A stretch of 42,028 nt of DNA from Alteromonadaceae bacterium Bs31 (GTDB taxonomy: Bacteria; Pseudomonadota; Gammaproteobacteria; Pseudomonadales; Cellvibrionaceae), in the NCBI GenBank assembly GCA_900177435.1, contig FXAI01000001.1, positions 1 to 42,028 on the forward strand, read 5' to 3'. The stretch's first letter is position 1; every line of letters starts with the position of its first letter. This document shows, one piece after another, positions 1 to 8,840 of the stretch. Position numbers and translations under genes: made by a program. Under the pieces are notes generated by a model. The model had not been told where the DNA came from. It ran no database searches and saw only the letters and a list, made by a program, of their open reading frames with translations.

Positions 1-72
1 CGCATAGCTGCTGACTGCCGGCAAGGCCAAAGCAGCAGCAACTGCAGAACTGAGAAGTAATTTTTTATTCAT
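1..72 (-). CDS. N-terminus of an exported protein, cut by the window edge
   Basis: The reverse strand starts with ATG at 72-70 and encodes 24 residues before leaving the window. They form a textbook Sec signal peptide: MNKKLLL, then an Ala/Leu-rich core, ending in a likely signal peptidase I site near VSSYA. A GAGG ribosome site lies about 8 bases upstream. The mature protein is outside the window, so its function is unknown; an outer-membrane or periplasmic protein is expected from the signal alone. Confidence 0.75.
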   Translation of the reverse strand, partial: MNKKLLLSSAVAAALALPAVSSYA

Positions 73-942
73 GTAACCATCCTCTATAGGGGTTATTTGA
101 TCGGTGAATTTTAAACCTTCAGTAAAAAAGACCTCTTTGCATTTACACAGGTTTGAGTTGGCAGAATCGCCAACGCCCCAAGTCCTTGGGTTTAACCACG
201 CCTTTTTTATCATTATTCGGTCCGTCACCGTTTCGGCAGTCGATACAGACGAAGCGCCAGGAAAAAATACAAGGACACGGTGTTAGTCATAATTTCTCCA
301 CTACAGAAAAATCAACCAGCAATCTCTACTATTGTTTTTTGTGCAGGCGAAATGACAGGTATTGAAAAGCCGTTAATACAGCTAAGAAAACACACCCTCG
401 AGCCTGTCACCAAGAGTGAATTATTGTGTTTATTTGGTGAACCCGAGAGCCGTTTGGGAAACAGTGATTTCTTTTTATTAACGGTGCACACTATGACAAA
501 TTTACTATCCCAACATCTATCCAAATCATTGGATGAACTGCCTGTATTCTAAGTGCTTTTAAGAAGTGAGCAGCTGCACACAAGCCGCTGACCAACCAGG
601 TCACAACAGCTTCGAGAAGAAGGTACGGAAAATTATTGGCGTATCACCCATTCTGCTTGTCTCGTTGTTTTGTCAAGCGAGAGAGATGTATTGCGGCGGT
701 TAACAGATGTGATATTGGTGGCTTGAAAGGTTGCCTGTTTATAAAACATGCATTTTTTTAAAGCTAAACTTTATGTGTGAATAGCGCAGTGGCAATGTAT
801 AAGTAAGCTTTATTGCTGGCCTCTGTTCGTCTTAGCCAAGAACTGCATAATTGCCATTGATACTGGGCCAGGGCAGAGCATTTAACCGCCATTACCCTTT
901 TTGGTTTTTATCATTTTATTGTTTCTGTGTAACACTTGGTGC
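73..942. other. 870-base gap with no supported gene
   Basis: Several short overlapping open frames occur between 104 and 552. The longest plus-strand one (280-552, 90 codons) has no convincing ribosome site, no recognisable domain and an ordinary soluble composition; it could be the 3' remnant of a lost gene. No RNA gene or clear terminator was recognised in 560-940. The promoter of the leftward gene at 1-72 must lie near 75-130. Confidence 0.4.
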
Positions 943-2808
943 TCAGTTTGATGGTGCGGGGATGGTTGTATCAAGATCTGCGCCAAATGCTGTGGCAGGT
1001 GAATCTTCCTGTAAAGAATAGTCGCCCGTAGATGGGCTTGCAAAAAGAATAGTGTCTGGCGATTTTGAAAAATAATTTTCTGTCATATGTAAGTCTTCTT
1101 CATTGTCGGCATAGCCGGATATCTCAAAACCGTTCATGGGGCACTGGGCACCTTTTGCGCCATTAAAGTAATTCCATCCCCCGGACTGATCAGACCCAAC
1201 GAACTCATAATTTGTGAAGATATTATTTTTAAAGGTGTAGTTTTGTGTTTCCGGCAATAGATTACAAAAAAAGTAAAAAACACTGCCAGTACCACGACCA
1301 TAGAAGGTATTGTTGGTGAAATAGAAGTGCGTGTTATTAGGCATTCTGTTCAGTGTCATTACCGCTTTGTCGCCACCCACAAACACATTATTGTAAACAT
1401 ACAGTGGCGTTTCGCCGCCAATATACATAAGCCCCTTCGCCTCGGTGGAGTCTGGGTGTGCTTGTACAAAGTTATTATAAAATAACCCGCCGGTGCCTGG
1501 GTTTAGCTGTAAGCCGCCGCCGTGAGAGCCAACATTATGTAAGGCATAGTTTTTTATCGTATTGTTGTAAACTTTAACGTCGGCAATTGCAGCTCCGAGC
1601 TGTATGCCGTCGTTTCCTGTGTTTTCAATTTTGTTGTTATAAATCTCCACGCCAATCAGTGAAGCTTGTGGTGCGCTGTTAGTCCCGCAAGTGGTTCCAG
1701 ATGGCCCGTCGGCTTGGTCATAATGGGAGGTGCCAATATATAAACCTTCCCATCGAGCGCCATTTACATAATTATCGTGTACTTTGGTGTTAAACTGGGT
1801 GAACTGGGAACGCGTCCACTCTAAATGACATTCCGCAGCAAATGGATAGGTACGAACCAGAATTCCAGAGCCTCCCGCATTATCAATTCTCACATGGTCA
1901 ATTTCAAAATCGGATGTACCATTAGTGGCATCAGCACCTGCGCCTTCTGAGTTGATGACATGGATCCCATAAAAATCCTCACTGCTTCCTGTACCGGAAA
2001 TATGAATAAACTGGCTGTTGCTTACCGTAATACCCCGCTGCCAGCCCACGGTATTCAGCGTTACTTTTCCATCACAGTTAACAATCTTAACTGGGTTGCC
2101 GGCACTTCCTGTAACATCGCTGATTGATAGACCCTTGGCTGTATCAATGGCTTGCATACAGTAAGTTTTTCCTGGGGCATGAATATTCGTTAAAGAATAG
2201 GTTTTACCTGCATTGGTCATAGCGACGAAGTCATCACAAGCGCCGCCATCAATTTTTAATGAGCAAGCAATATCTTCATTAATCGCCGGCGCCGCCAAAG
2301 GCATTGCGGATTGTTCGATGCTGATGGCGCTTTCAACATCACCGATAGCGCTTACAACCACAAAGTAGCGCTGATTATTATCAAGCTTGGTAATGGTTGA
2401 TTGGGTGTCCGATATGTCCGCAAGCATTCCCGCCCCGGTCAAGCTTGTATAATTCGCTATAGAATCCAGTGTTAAAAAGCTTTCTTTTGCATAGTAAAGG
2501 TTATATCCCCTGGCGCCAGTGGCAGCTGCCCAGTTAATAGCAAGTTCTGAATTGCCCGCGACAAGGGTGAGTTCCTCTGGTGGCAGCGGTGTAAATAGAC
2601 TTGAAGTACCGCTTGAGCTCGAGCTTGAAGTACTGCTTGAACTTGAACTCGCGCTTGAACTTGAAGAACTGCTTGAGCTCGAGCTTGAAGAACTGCTCGA
2701 TTGGCCAAGTGATGAGCCTGGAATACTTTCGTTCGTCCCGCTTCCCCCGCCACAGCCAGTGATTAACAGCAAGCAGAGTAAGCTCAGCGAAAGTTGATAT
2801 TGTTTCAT
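943..2808 (-). CDS. Poly-serine-linker lipoprotein with right-handed parallel beta-helix
   Basis: 621 residues. A lipoprotein signal ends in the lipobox ITGC (Cys19) followed by GGG. Residues about 36-70 are almost pure serine, a linker type common in secreted carbohydrate-active proteins of Saccharophagus and Teredinibacter. Residues about 75-170 look like a fibronectin-III-like module (LTLVAGNSELAINWAAATGA). From about 180 to the end there are Asn-rich rungs such as VEIYNNKIENTGNDGIQLG and VKVYNNTIKNY, typical of the parallel beta-helix fold shared by pectate-lyase-like, alginate epimerase-like and adhesin proteins. I see no certain catalytic triad, so polysaccharide binding or cleavage at the cell surface is inferred. 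The gene stands alone, with about 500 non-coding bases upstream. Confidence 0.8.
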   Translation of the reverse strand: MKQYQLSLSLLCLLLITGCGGGSGTNESIPGSSLGQSSSSSSSSSSSSSSSSASSSSSSTSSSSSSGTSSLFTPLPPEELTLVAGNSELAINWAAATGARGYNLYYAKESFLTLDSIANYTSLTGAGMLADISDTQSTITKLDNNQRYFVVVSAIGDVESAISIEQSAMPLAAPAINEDIACSLKIDGGACDDFVAMTNAGKTYSLTNIHAPGKTYCMQAIDTAKGLSISDVTGSAGNPVKIVNCDGKVTLNTVGWQRGITVSNSQFIHISGTGSSEDFYGIHVINSEGAGADATNGTSDFEIDHVRIDNAGGSGILVRTYPFAAECHLEWTRSQFTQFNTKVHDNYVNGARWEGLYIGTSHYDQADGPSGTTCGTNSAPQASLIGVEIYNNKIENTGNDGIQLGAAIADVKVYNNTIKNYALHNVGSHGGGLQLNPGTGGLFYNNFVQAHPDSTEAKGLMYIGGETPLYVYNNVFVGGDKAVMTLNRMPNNTHFYFTNNTFYGRGTGSVFYFFCNLLPETQNYTFKNNIFTNYEFVGSDQSGGWNYFNGAKGAQCPMNGFEISGYADNEEDLHMTENYFSKSPDTILFASPSTGDYSLQEDSPATAFGADLDTTIPAPSN

Positions 2809-3325
2809 TCAGAACTCCAAGTAAGGGGCTGCCGGATACTAAGCGGGGAATATACTATTACACAGTAGTGTAGTCTCTGGCTCTAAAATTGATGAAAATT
2901 GCTATTGAGAAAGAATGCTTTGGCCATCTATCATTCAAGCTTCCTCTCCCTTAGTGCAAAGCACTATTGATTGCCATAAGTAATTGGCGGTTAAGGTGGT
3001 GGCATATAAGTGAATAATTATTTATAGCCATAATATATACACAATACTCATAGAAAACTGTAAAAAAAAGGGAAACCTGCAGCTACAAGCGAACTCAGGG
3101 TCTACAATTCTAGTTACGGGTAAGTGGCCGAACTAAGTCTGCTAAGTTATTGTAGTAAAAGCTACAGCTCAACAGGAATCTCCCAGCTTGCTAGCGTAGC
3201 AGCAAAAAACCTCCTGCTGTAACTTCCATACCGCTAGGTTCGGCAATAGCCTAAGAGCGAACCACTGTTGCGTAAGCATAGGGTTGAGATTCGAGTTGTT
3301 TGTGTATTATTTGGAGGCGTGAAAT
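2809..3325. other. Divergent intergenic region, 517 bases
   Basis: It lies between two divergently transcribed exported-protein genes and must carry both promoters. AT-rich stretches around 3010-3070 are plausible promoter DNA, but no clear -35/-10 pair could be singled out. No gene or RNA was recognised. Confidence 0.4.
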
Positions 3326-3886
3326 ATGTATTTTCGATGGGGTATTATGAGAAGCATTACTGCTTGTACTATCTTCCTTTTATTTGCATCGAGCACTCTT
3401 GCCGGGGTGGTTAAGTGGAAAGACGAAAATGGCGTGGTTCACTTTGGTGATCGTGTACCTGAAAAATACAGAGAAAAAGCAGAAAACGTAGACCTGCGAA
3501 ATGCAAACGCCGTAAGCAACGATAATCAGGCTCCTAAACAATCGCGTAGCAAACACCCTCCTCGGAAAAGTACCAACAGCCAAGAAAGCAGCGATGAGCA
3601 AACTAGGCAGGCTAAGGCCAGGTTTTGTATGGAAGCACAACAGAACTACACGGACTTAACTACGGTGAAACACAAGTATGATCGATACAGCGGTGGCTAC
3701 ACCCGCACTAAAACTTTAGAGTCCCATGTGTTAAAAAAAGATGGAACAGCGCGTAAACAGGGCGATCCGTTGATGGGGACAGATATAATGACGAGAATAG
3801 AGCAAAACCGACATACGGAGACGCTCAGAAAGCAATGGAATGCCCAGGGCTGTTCCATTGCACAAACGCCCAACCTTCAGCTTTAA
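3326..3886 (+). CDS. DUF4124-domain exported protein
   Basis: 186 residues. The start at 3326 has a good ribosome site (GGAGG eight bases upstream); a second ATG eight codons in would also give a signal peptide (MRSITACTIF ... TLAG). Right after cleavage comes VVKWKDENGVVHFGDRVPE, the hallmark of DUF4124, a small beta-hairpin domain at the N-terminus of many proteobacterial periplasmic proteins of unknown role. The rest is polar and charged, with two cysteines (FCMEAQQ and GCSIAQ) that could pair. Function unknown. Confidence 0.75.
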   Translation: MYFRWGIMRSITACTIFLLFASSTLAGVVKWKDENGVVHFGDRVPEKYREKAENVDLRNANAVSNDNQAPKQSRSKHPPRKSTNSQESSDEQTRQAKARFCMEAQQNYTDLTTVKHKYDRYSGGYTRTKTLESHVLKKDGTARKQGDPLMGTDIMTRIEQNRHTETLRKQWNAQGCSIAQTPNLQL

Positions 3887-4026
3887 TTTAAATCTTTTGT
3901 GAGGTTTAGTGACGCTAAGCCTAAACTGTCTTGGCGGCGCTAAGGTGTGGTTAGAGTTATCTAGCCTTGTCGCACTTTCTGGTTATGAATGTCTTTGGGC
4001 TTTATACCAAACCGCTAAGGGCAAGG

Positions 4027-4064
4027 CTTTGCGAACTGGAACCTTATGTTCCGTTAGCGCAAAG
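4027..4064. repeat. Two-tier hairpin (REP-like palindrome)
   Basis: CTTTGCG pairs with CGCAAAG on the outside and GGAAC with GTTCC on the inside, loop CTTAT. It sits 25 bases beyond the 3' end of the leftward VOC-fusion gene and about 140 bases beyond the DUF4124 gene. It could be a REP-like element or part of a terminator; it has no T-run directly after it. Confidence 0.45.
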
Positions 4065-4088
4065 GCTTGTAAATATATTGCTTAGGCT

Positions 4089-5363
4089 CTACGCAGCTTC
4101 ACCTTCCCAGGGGGAGCGAATATCAATCAGGCAGCCGCTGAACTCTTTGACCAAAAAACGACGCTGGCCGTAGGATTCATTGCGGGGTTCCTGAAGAATG
4201 GCTAAGCCCATGGAAACTGCCCGTTGGTAAGTGTGATCCACATCGTCCACTAAAAACGTGAGCAACATGCCGTTGGGGTCACGCTGGTATTCGAAGGGTA
4301 CAAATTCATGGTTGCGCTGGATAACACCAAACTCGGCTCGTGGGTCTAGTGGAGAGCTAAAGTGGATATACCAATCATTTTCAAATTTCACGTCGAAGCC
4401 CAGCAGGTTTACGTAGAAGTCTCGACTGGCGGGTAAGTTAGCGGAACAGATATGGGTGAAAACTCTGGGATCAGCTTCTGCGTTTTCGTGTTGAATGAGC
4501 TCATTGCTGCCTTGGTTGTTCGCTGCAGCTTCCTCAGAAGCTTCGATGACCGCAGGCTGTTCTGTTATACCGCTTAGCTCTTGTGCCTGGGCGGGAGCCT
4601 CCATAGGCTCGGAGGCTTCGGCGCTGGCGTTTGTTTTTTCGAGAGACTTCCTCTTTTTGGCTCGCGCTTCGAGCAGAGTAATGCCCGCAAGGGGAAGCGC
4701 ATCGAACATGATCGCCAGCCACAAGCACAGCACCATAATGGTAAGCTCCTGCCCGCCCAGTACCTGAGACAAGCCATCGATAGGTGAGCCTGCCTGGGTT
4801 TCTTGTTTTTCCAGTAAACCGGAATCGATAATGGATTCAAACTTTGCAATTTGTGCGTCCATTTCTTCACGAGTATCGGCGTTGTTACTGAGGAACTGTT
4901 TTGCCTGGGTGCGGTATTTTTCGGAGATTCCCTGATTGGCTGCCTCACTGCCAATGGCAACATCGCGGGACATGGATTCCATTAACTGCAATCGTTTTTC
5001 GATCGCCGCATTGATAACTCGTTCTTTTTGCTTTGCGGCCGTTTCTCGGGCAATGCCCTCTTGTTGCATGGCCGAAAAATAGCCAGTGAGCGTGGCGTAA
5101 CTGGATAGTACTGACAGGCTAAGGGCGGAGGCGATTAACAACACCAACACCGAACGCATAATGCCATTAGTATGGTGAACAGTTACTGCTGAGAAGCCGT
5201 AAGCCATCAGTTGCACGGCACAGCCCACACATGCACCCACAATGCCGGGCACCCCGCCAAGCCAGATGTAAAAAAACCAGCCGGTGCAGGCAATACTCGC
5301 CAGCATCAATATCAGGCATGCTAAAACAATGCTGCTTTTGTATATGAACCCTACGTCGCTCAC
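4089..5363 (-). CDS. Four-TM membrane protein fused to a C-terminal VOC domain
   Basis: The frame is open to a TTG at 5396, but a GTG at 5363-5361 is preceded by a G-rich stretch and is the better start; about 424 residues from there. Order (numbered from the TTG): hydrophobic segments near residues 18-40, 45-68 and 78-100; a polar, probably coiled-coil region 105-205; a fourth membrane segment near 217-240 (QELTIMVLCLWLAIMFDALP); an Ala/Glu-rich linker 250-305; then a VOC/glyoxalase-fold domain from about 310 (RVFTHICSANLPASRDFYV ... FLVDDVDHTYQRA ... CLIDI). VOC domains are usually free-standing cytosolic enzymes or binding proteins of about 120-130 residues. Here the domain would be tethered to the inner membrane. 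Substrate unknown. The four-helix part is not a family I recognise. Confidence 0.7.
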   Translation of the reverse strand: MSDVGFIYKSSIVLACLILMLASIACTGWFFYIWLGGVPGIVGACVGCAVQLMAYGFSAVTVHHTNGIMRSVLVLLIASALSLSVLSSYATLTGYFSAMQQEGIARETAAKQKERVINAAIEKRLQLMESMSRDVAIGSEAANQGISEKYRTQAKQFLSNNADTREEMDAQIAKFESIIDSGLLEKQETQAGSPIDGLSQVLGGQELTIMVLCLWLAIMFDALPLAGITLLEARAKKRKSLEKTNASAEASEPMEAPAQAQELSGITEQPAVIEASEEAAANNQGSNELIQHENAEADPRVFTHICSANLPASRDFYVNLLGFDVKFENDWYIHFSSPLDPRAEFGVIQRNHEFVPFEYQRDPNGMLLTFLVDDVDHTYQRAVSMGLAILQEPRNESYGQRRFLVKEFSGCLIDIRSPWEGEAA

Positions 5364-5396
5364 GCTTCTGCCCCCAAGTAGTTCGAAAACACCCAA

Positions 5397-5946
5397 ATAG
5401 TAAAGGTTACCTCAGCTTCATGACACGTAAAATACCCGCTTGAGTGTTAACGAGGGGCTAAATGTGTGTTCATACCAACCCTGTCACACTCTCTATTATT
5501 TATTCTCATTCAAAGTGATGAATGTTAAAGTGTTTATGATGAATTAATGGATACATTACTGGGTGTCTGCCTTGTCTCGTCTTTGCACCAAATAGATAGC
5601 AGGCACAGTGTTAAAGTGACCTCGGTTGAGCGCGAATGCACTATCAATATTGTAAGAGCGTGTTTGGTTTGGATGATACGCAGTGTGATTAAGCTCCTTC
5701 ATAAACACCTCTGGCAGGCCTGTTGGGCCTTTCTCAGGCTCGTATATTCAATTGGAAAGCCTAAAGGCATGCACTGCCAACTTTCGTAGCGATAAACCCG
5801 ACAACTTAGTGTGTTGCCGGGTTTATAATAGGGCTCTTCTGGAGCAACTTAATGAGCGCTGAAGCGCCCACCAGGCCTTTTTCCGGGCAAGCAGAACCAA
5901 ACAAAATCGTTATCAAAACTAATTGCCCTAAAGTTACTTTTACCCA
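5397..5946. other. 550-base gap with a hairpin terminator
   Basis: An 80-codon open frame at 5547-5789 has no recognised domain but ends four bases before a good hairpin (5794-5825). The region may hold a small RNA or decayed gene. The rest should contain promoters for the leftward VOC-fusion gene and the rightward barrel gene. Confidence 0.35.
5794..5825. terminator. Hairpin AAACCCG...CGGGTTT
   Basis: AAACCCG and CGGGTTT form a 7-bp stem extended by CAAC/GTTG around a short loop, followed by TATAAT rather than a long T-run. It would end a plus-strand transcript from about 5540-5790, or block read-through in either direction. Confidence 0.5.
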
Positions 5947-6780
5947 ATGAGACCTTCGAATATGTATTCGCCTCGCGTGTTAGCTTTTTTTCTAGTACTG
6001 GCTTTTTTCTATCAAAGCGCAAGCGCCAAAGATGACTACACGGGGTTTGGCATTGGTGGTGGCCCAGCGATAACACAGTTTGATTCAAACTTTAAAATTA
6101 CAAGCCGCGACACAGGGAGGCATATTTATGTGGATACCGAAGGTACGCTGGGCCTGCCCTCAACAAATGGCTCGCCGATACTGGTTGGTTCTTATCGTTT
6201 TTCACGAAAACATGGTGTGACGTTTTCTTATTACGATATTAGACGAGAAAATACCGTGCTTAACGCAGAGATACCGCTAGACGACTATACCGCCTATGGC
6301 GATATCACAATACGCGACAATACTAACCTCTACAGTTTTAGTTACGCTTATGAGCTATATGGCGACGATAATTCGTTTATCTTATTTACTGCGGGTATAT
6401 ATGGTTTGGATCTTGGCTTGAGCCTGGACGCCTCGGGTGGAATACGCAGTGGTGAAGACATTATTGACGATAGTATCATTAATAAAAATGTTGGCGTGTT
6501 TGCGCCCTTGCCGCTTTTTGGTTTAGATTTTTGGCATGCCTATACCGAGCGCTGGGGGGTTGGTACCAAAATCTCTATTGTACAAGGGGCCTACAATGGC
6601 ATAGACGCGGGGGTATTTGATACCACTGTTCGTGCTCGATACAAACTCAGCCAACATTTTGATGTGCTTATGGGCATCAAATTTTTTAGTGCAGATGTAG
6701 ATATAGCGAAAGCCGACTATGACTATGAAGTTGCTTATCGAACAGATGCTGTGTTTGCTGGTATTTATTACCGGCTTTAA
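5947..6780 (+). CDS. Outer-membrane beta-barrel-like protein
   Basis: 277 residues from the first ATG; the ATG at 5962 is an equally possible start, since neither has a strong ribosome site. Signal peptide VLAFFLVLAFFYQSASA, then alternating aromatic/polar strands (FGIGGGPAITQFDS, GVTFSYYDIRRE, NLYSFSYAYELYG, VGTKISIVQGAY, DVLMGIKFFSA) ending in IYYRL, the usual terminal strand of a barrel. This resembles small OmpA-like or OprF-like transmembrane barrels without a peptidoglycan-binding domain. It lies 21 bases before the phospholipase-D gene, so the two are probably cotranscribed. Its C-terminal 40% is duplicated at 8480-8823. Confidence 0.7.
   Translation: MRPSNMYSPRVLAFFLVLAFFYQSASAKDDYTGFGIGGGPAITQFDSNFKITSRDTGRHIYVDTEGTLGLPSTNGSPILVGSYRFSRKHGVTFSYYDIRRENTVLNAEIPLDDYTAYGDITIRDNTNLYSFSYAYELYGDDNSFILFTAGIYGLDLGLSLDASGGIRSGEDIIDDSIINKNVGVFAPLPLFGLDFWHAYTERWGVGTKISIVQGAYNGIDAGVFDTTVRARYKLSQHFDVLMGIKFFSADVDIAKADYDYEVAYRTDAVFAGIYYRL
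6417..6760 (+). repeat. Direct repeat, copy 1 (inside barrel gene)
   Basis: These 344 bases recur at 8480-8823 with no gap and, counted by eye, 10 mismatches (about 97% identical). The pair flanks the phospholipase-D gene in direct orientation, 2063 bases apart. Confidence 0.9.
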
Positions 6781-6801
6781 CTCTGTCATAAACGCACAGT
6801 A

Positions 6802-8355
6802 ATGGAGCCTATATCTGTGAGAAATCCGTCGACGACACTTTTAACGCTGCTGCTAGCAATTTTGATCTCCGCTTGTGCCACATTACCGGATAATTCAGAT
6901 AGAGCTGAGAGTTACCACCTTGGCGAAACTCACGAAACCTCGCTTGCTAAATCGGTAGCTCCCCGGCTTGCGCAACACCCTGGTGAATCGGGCGCATACC
7001 CTATGGAAAGCGGTCTTGATGCCTTCGTTGCCAGGGCCTTAACTGCACATTCAGCAGAAAAAACACTGGACGTTCAATATTACCTGTATCACGACGACAA
7101 AATTGGGTCCTTACTAACGGATCAGTTGTTGAAGGCCGCCGACCGGGGTGTAAGAGTGCGCTTGCTATTAGATGATATGGATTTGGCCGACCGGGATTTT
7201 GGCGGCTCGATTATAGATGCCCACCCAAATATTGAATTACGCATTTTTAACCCCTTCAGTCGAAATACCTTTCGCGCAACTCAATTTGTTACCCGCTTTG
7301 GCGGTGTTACCCGTCGAATGCATAATAAAACATATATTGTCGATAACAGCATCGCTATTGTAGGCGGGCGTAATATTGGTGATGAGTATTTTGACGCCAG
7401 CAAAGAGTATACCTTTAGCGACCTCGACGTAATACTTATTGGCCCTGCAGTGAGCAAAGTGTCGGAATCCTTTGATTTATATTGGAACAATTCGCTTTCC
7501 TATCCGCTTGCTACGCTGAATAAAAATAAACCCAAACCCAGTGCTATTGCCGAACGCAGAGCCGAATTTAGTCGCTACATAGAAAGCCTGCAAGGCTCGG
7601 AGTATATACAAGCGCTGAAAGATTCAGCACTGGCTACTACCATCAGGAACAATAGCCTTAGCTACTTTTGGGGTGATGTGGATATTGTGTACGATCACCC
7701 TGATAAGATCATTAAATCTCGCTCTGAAACGAAATATCATCTCAGTAGTGATCTTGCCGACTATTTTGGCAAGGTAAAAAAAGAACTGATACTGATCTCG
7801 CCATATTTCGTACCCGGTAAATCGGGGGTTTCCTTTCTCAGTGAGCTTGTTGCTAAAGGCCTCAGCGTAAGTGTAATAACCAATTCCCTATCGGCAAACG
7901 ATGTGCCGGCTGTTCATGCTGGTTATATGAAATATCGAAAAAAACTATTGCAAAATGGCGTTAATATTTATGAGTTTAAAACATACAATAAAGCCGAAGC
8001 CGGTGAAGCACAGTTATACGGAGACTTGCTAAGCGGCTTGCATGCAAAATCTTTTGTGTTAGATCGCGAGTATGTGTTTATTGGCTCAATGAACCTGGAC
8101 CCACGTTCGGCAAAAGAAAATACCGAAATTGGCGCAATGATTCAAAGTGAAGCCTTGGCAGACCTGTTTTATTCTTCGATCATCGATGAGTTGGATGAGC
8201 GAACGTATAAAGTCTATCTGGAAGGAGGCAAGCTACACTGGAAGACATTGGAAGAGGAAGGGGAGCGAGTGTTTACAAAAGAGCCTAACACCACTTGGTG
8301 GCAGCGCTTTTCCGTGGGCGCTATGCGAATAATACCCGCGGAGTCGCAACTGTAA
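6802..8355 (+). CDS. Phospholipase D / cardiolipin-synthase-like lipoprotein
   Basis: 517 residues. An N-terminal lipobox (ISAC) predicts a lipid anchor. Two HKD motifs define the phospholipase-D superfamily: HNKTYIVD (H174, K176, D181) followed by GGRNIGDEY, and HAKSFVLD (H414, K416, D421) followed by GSMNLDPRS. All catalytic residues are present. Arrangement and length resemble ClsC (YmdC)-type cardiolipin synthases and related periplasmic phosphatidyltransferases, which make cardiolipin from two phospholipids or hydrolyse phosphodiesters. It follows the barrel gene closely. A secreted phospholipase effector is possible, but no toxin-delivery genes lie nearby. The exact reaction cannot be told from sequence. 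Confidence 0.85.
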   Translation: MEPISVRNPSTTLLTLLLAILISACATLPDNSDRAESYHLGETHETSLAKSVAPRLAQHPGESGAYPMESGLDAFVARALTAHSAEKTLDVQYYLYHDDKIGSLLTDQLLKAADRGVRVRLLLDDMDLADRDFGGSIIDAHPNIELRIFNPFSRNTFRATQFVTRFGGVTRRMHNKTYIVDNSIAIVGGRNIGDEYFDASKEYTFSDLDVILIGPAVSKVSESFDLYWNNSLSYPLATLNKNKPKPSAIAERRAEFSRYIESLQGSEYIQALKDSALATTIRNNSLSYFWGDVDIVYDHPDKIIKSRSETKYHLSSDLADYFGKVKKELILISPYFVPGKSGVSFLSELVAKGLSVSVITNSLSANDVPAVHAGYMKYRKKLLQNGVNIYEFKTYNKAEAGEAQLYGDLLSGLHAKSFVLDREYVFIGSMNLDPRSAKENTEIGAMIQSEALADLFYSSIIDELDERTYKVYLEGGKLHWKTLEEEGERVFTKEPNTTWWQRFSVGAMRIIPAESQL

Positions 8356-8459
8356 TTGAGCTGATTTCGGTAAAGCCGAATCGAGAGTTGCGTATTAGGC
8401 ACGAGGTATACTTTTAAAAAAACTACCCCGATTTTTCAGGATGTCGTTCATTATCTAAA

Positions 8460-8834
8460 GTGTCCAATAAACGGGCTAGCTTGAGCCTGGACGCCTCGGG
8501 TGGAATACGCAGTGGTGAAGACATTATTGACGATAGTATCATTAATAAAAATGTTGGCGTGTTTGCGCCCTTACCGCTTTTTGGTTTAGATTTTTGGCAT
8601 GCCTATACCGAGCGCTGGGGGATTGGTACCAAAATCTCTATTGTAGAAGGGGCCTACAATGGCATAGACGCGGGGGTATTTGATACCACTGTTCGTGCTC
8701 GATATAAACTCAGTAAACATTTTTATGTGCTTATGGGCATCAAATATTTTAGTGCAGATGTAGGTATAGCGAAAGTCGACTATGACTATGAAGTTGCTTA
8801 TCGAACAGATGCTGTGTTTGCTGCTCTTTACTGA
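8460..8834 (+). pseudogene. Truncated second copy of the barrel gene
   Basis: The open frame from a GTG at 8460 encodes only the C-terminal part of the barrel protein at 5947-6780. Similarity begins abruptly at 8480, with no signal peptide or N-terminal strands, and the end differs (ALY in place of GIYYRL). Seven of the ten base differences in the shared block change the amino acid (V>I, Q>E, Q>K, D>Y, F>Y, D>G, A>V), as expected of an unselected copy. Without a signal peptide it cannot reach the outer membrane. It probably arose by unequal recombination. Confidence 0.8.
8480..8823 (+). repeat. Direct repeat, copy 2
   Basis: Second copy of the 344-base block of 6417-6760. Recombination between the copies would excise the phospholipase-D gene and leave one hybrid barrel gene. 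Confidence 0.9.
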
Positions 8835-8840
8835 TTATGC

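Noticed and set aside
2472-2797. Open frames of about 90 codons on both strands across the poly-serine linker
   Set aside because: Low-complexity Ser codons (AGC/TCA/AGT) leave shadow frames open; the real gene is the 621-residue lipoprotein.
4495-4963. Several frames of 64-129 codons
   Set aside because: Shadows of the membrane-VOC fusion gene in other frames.
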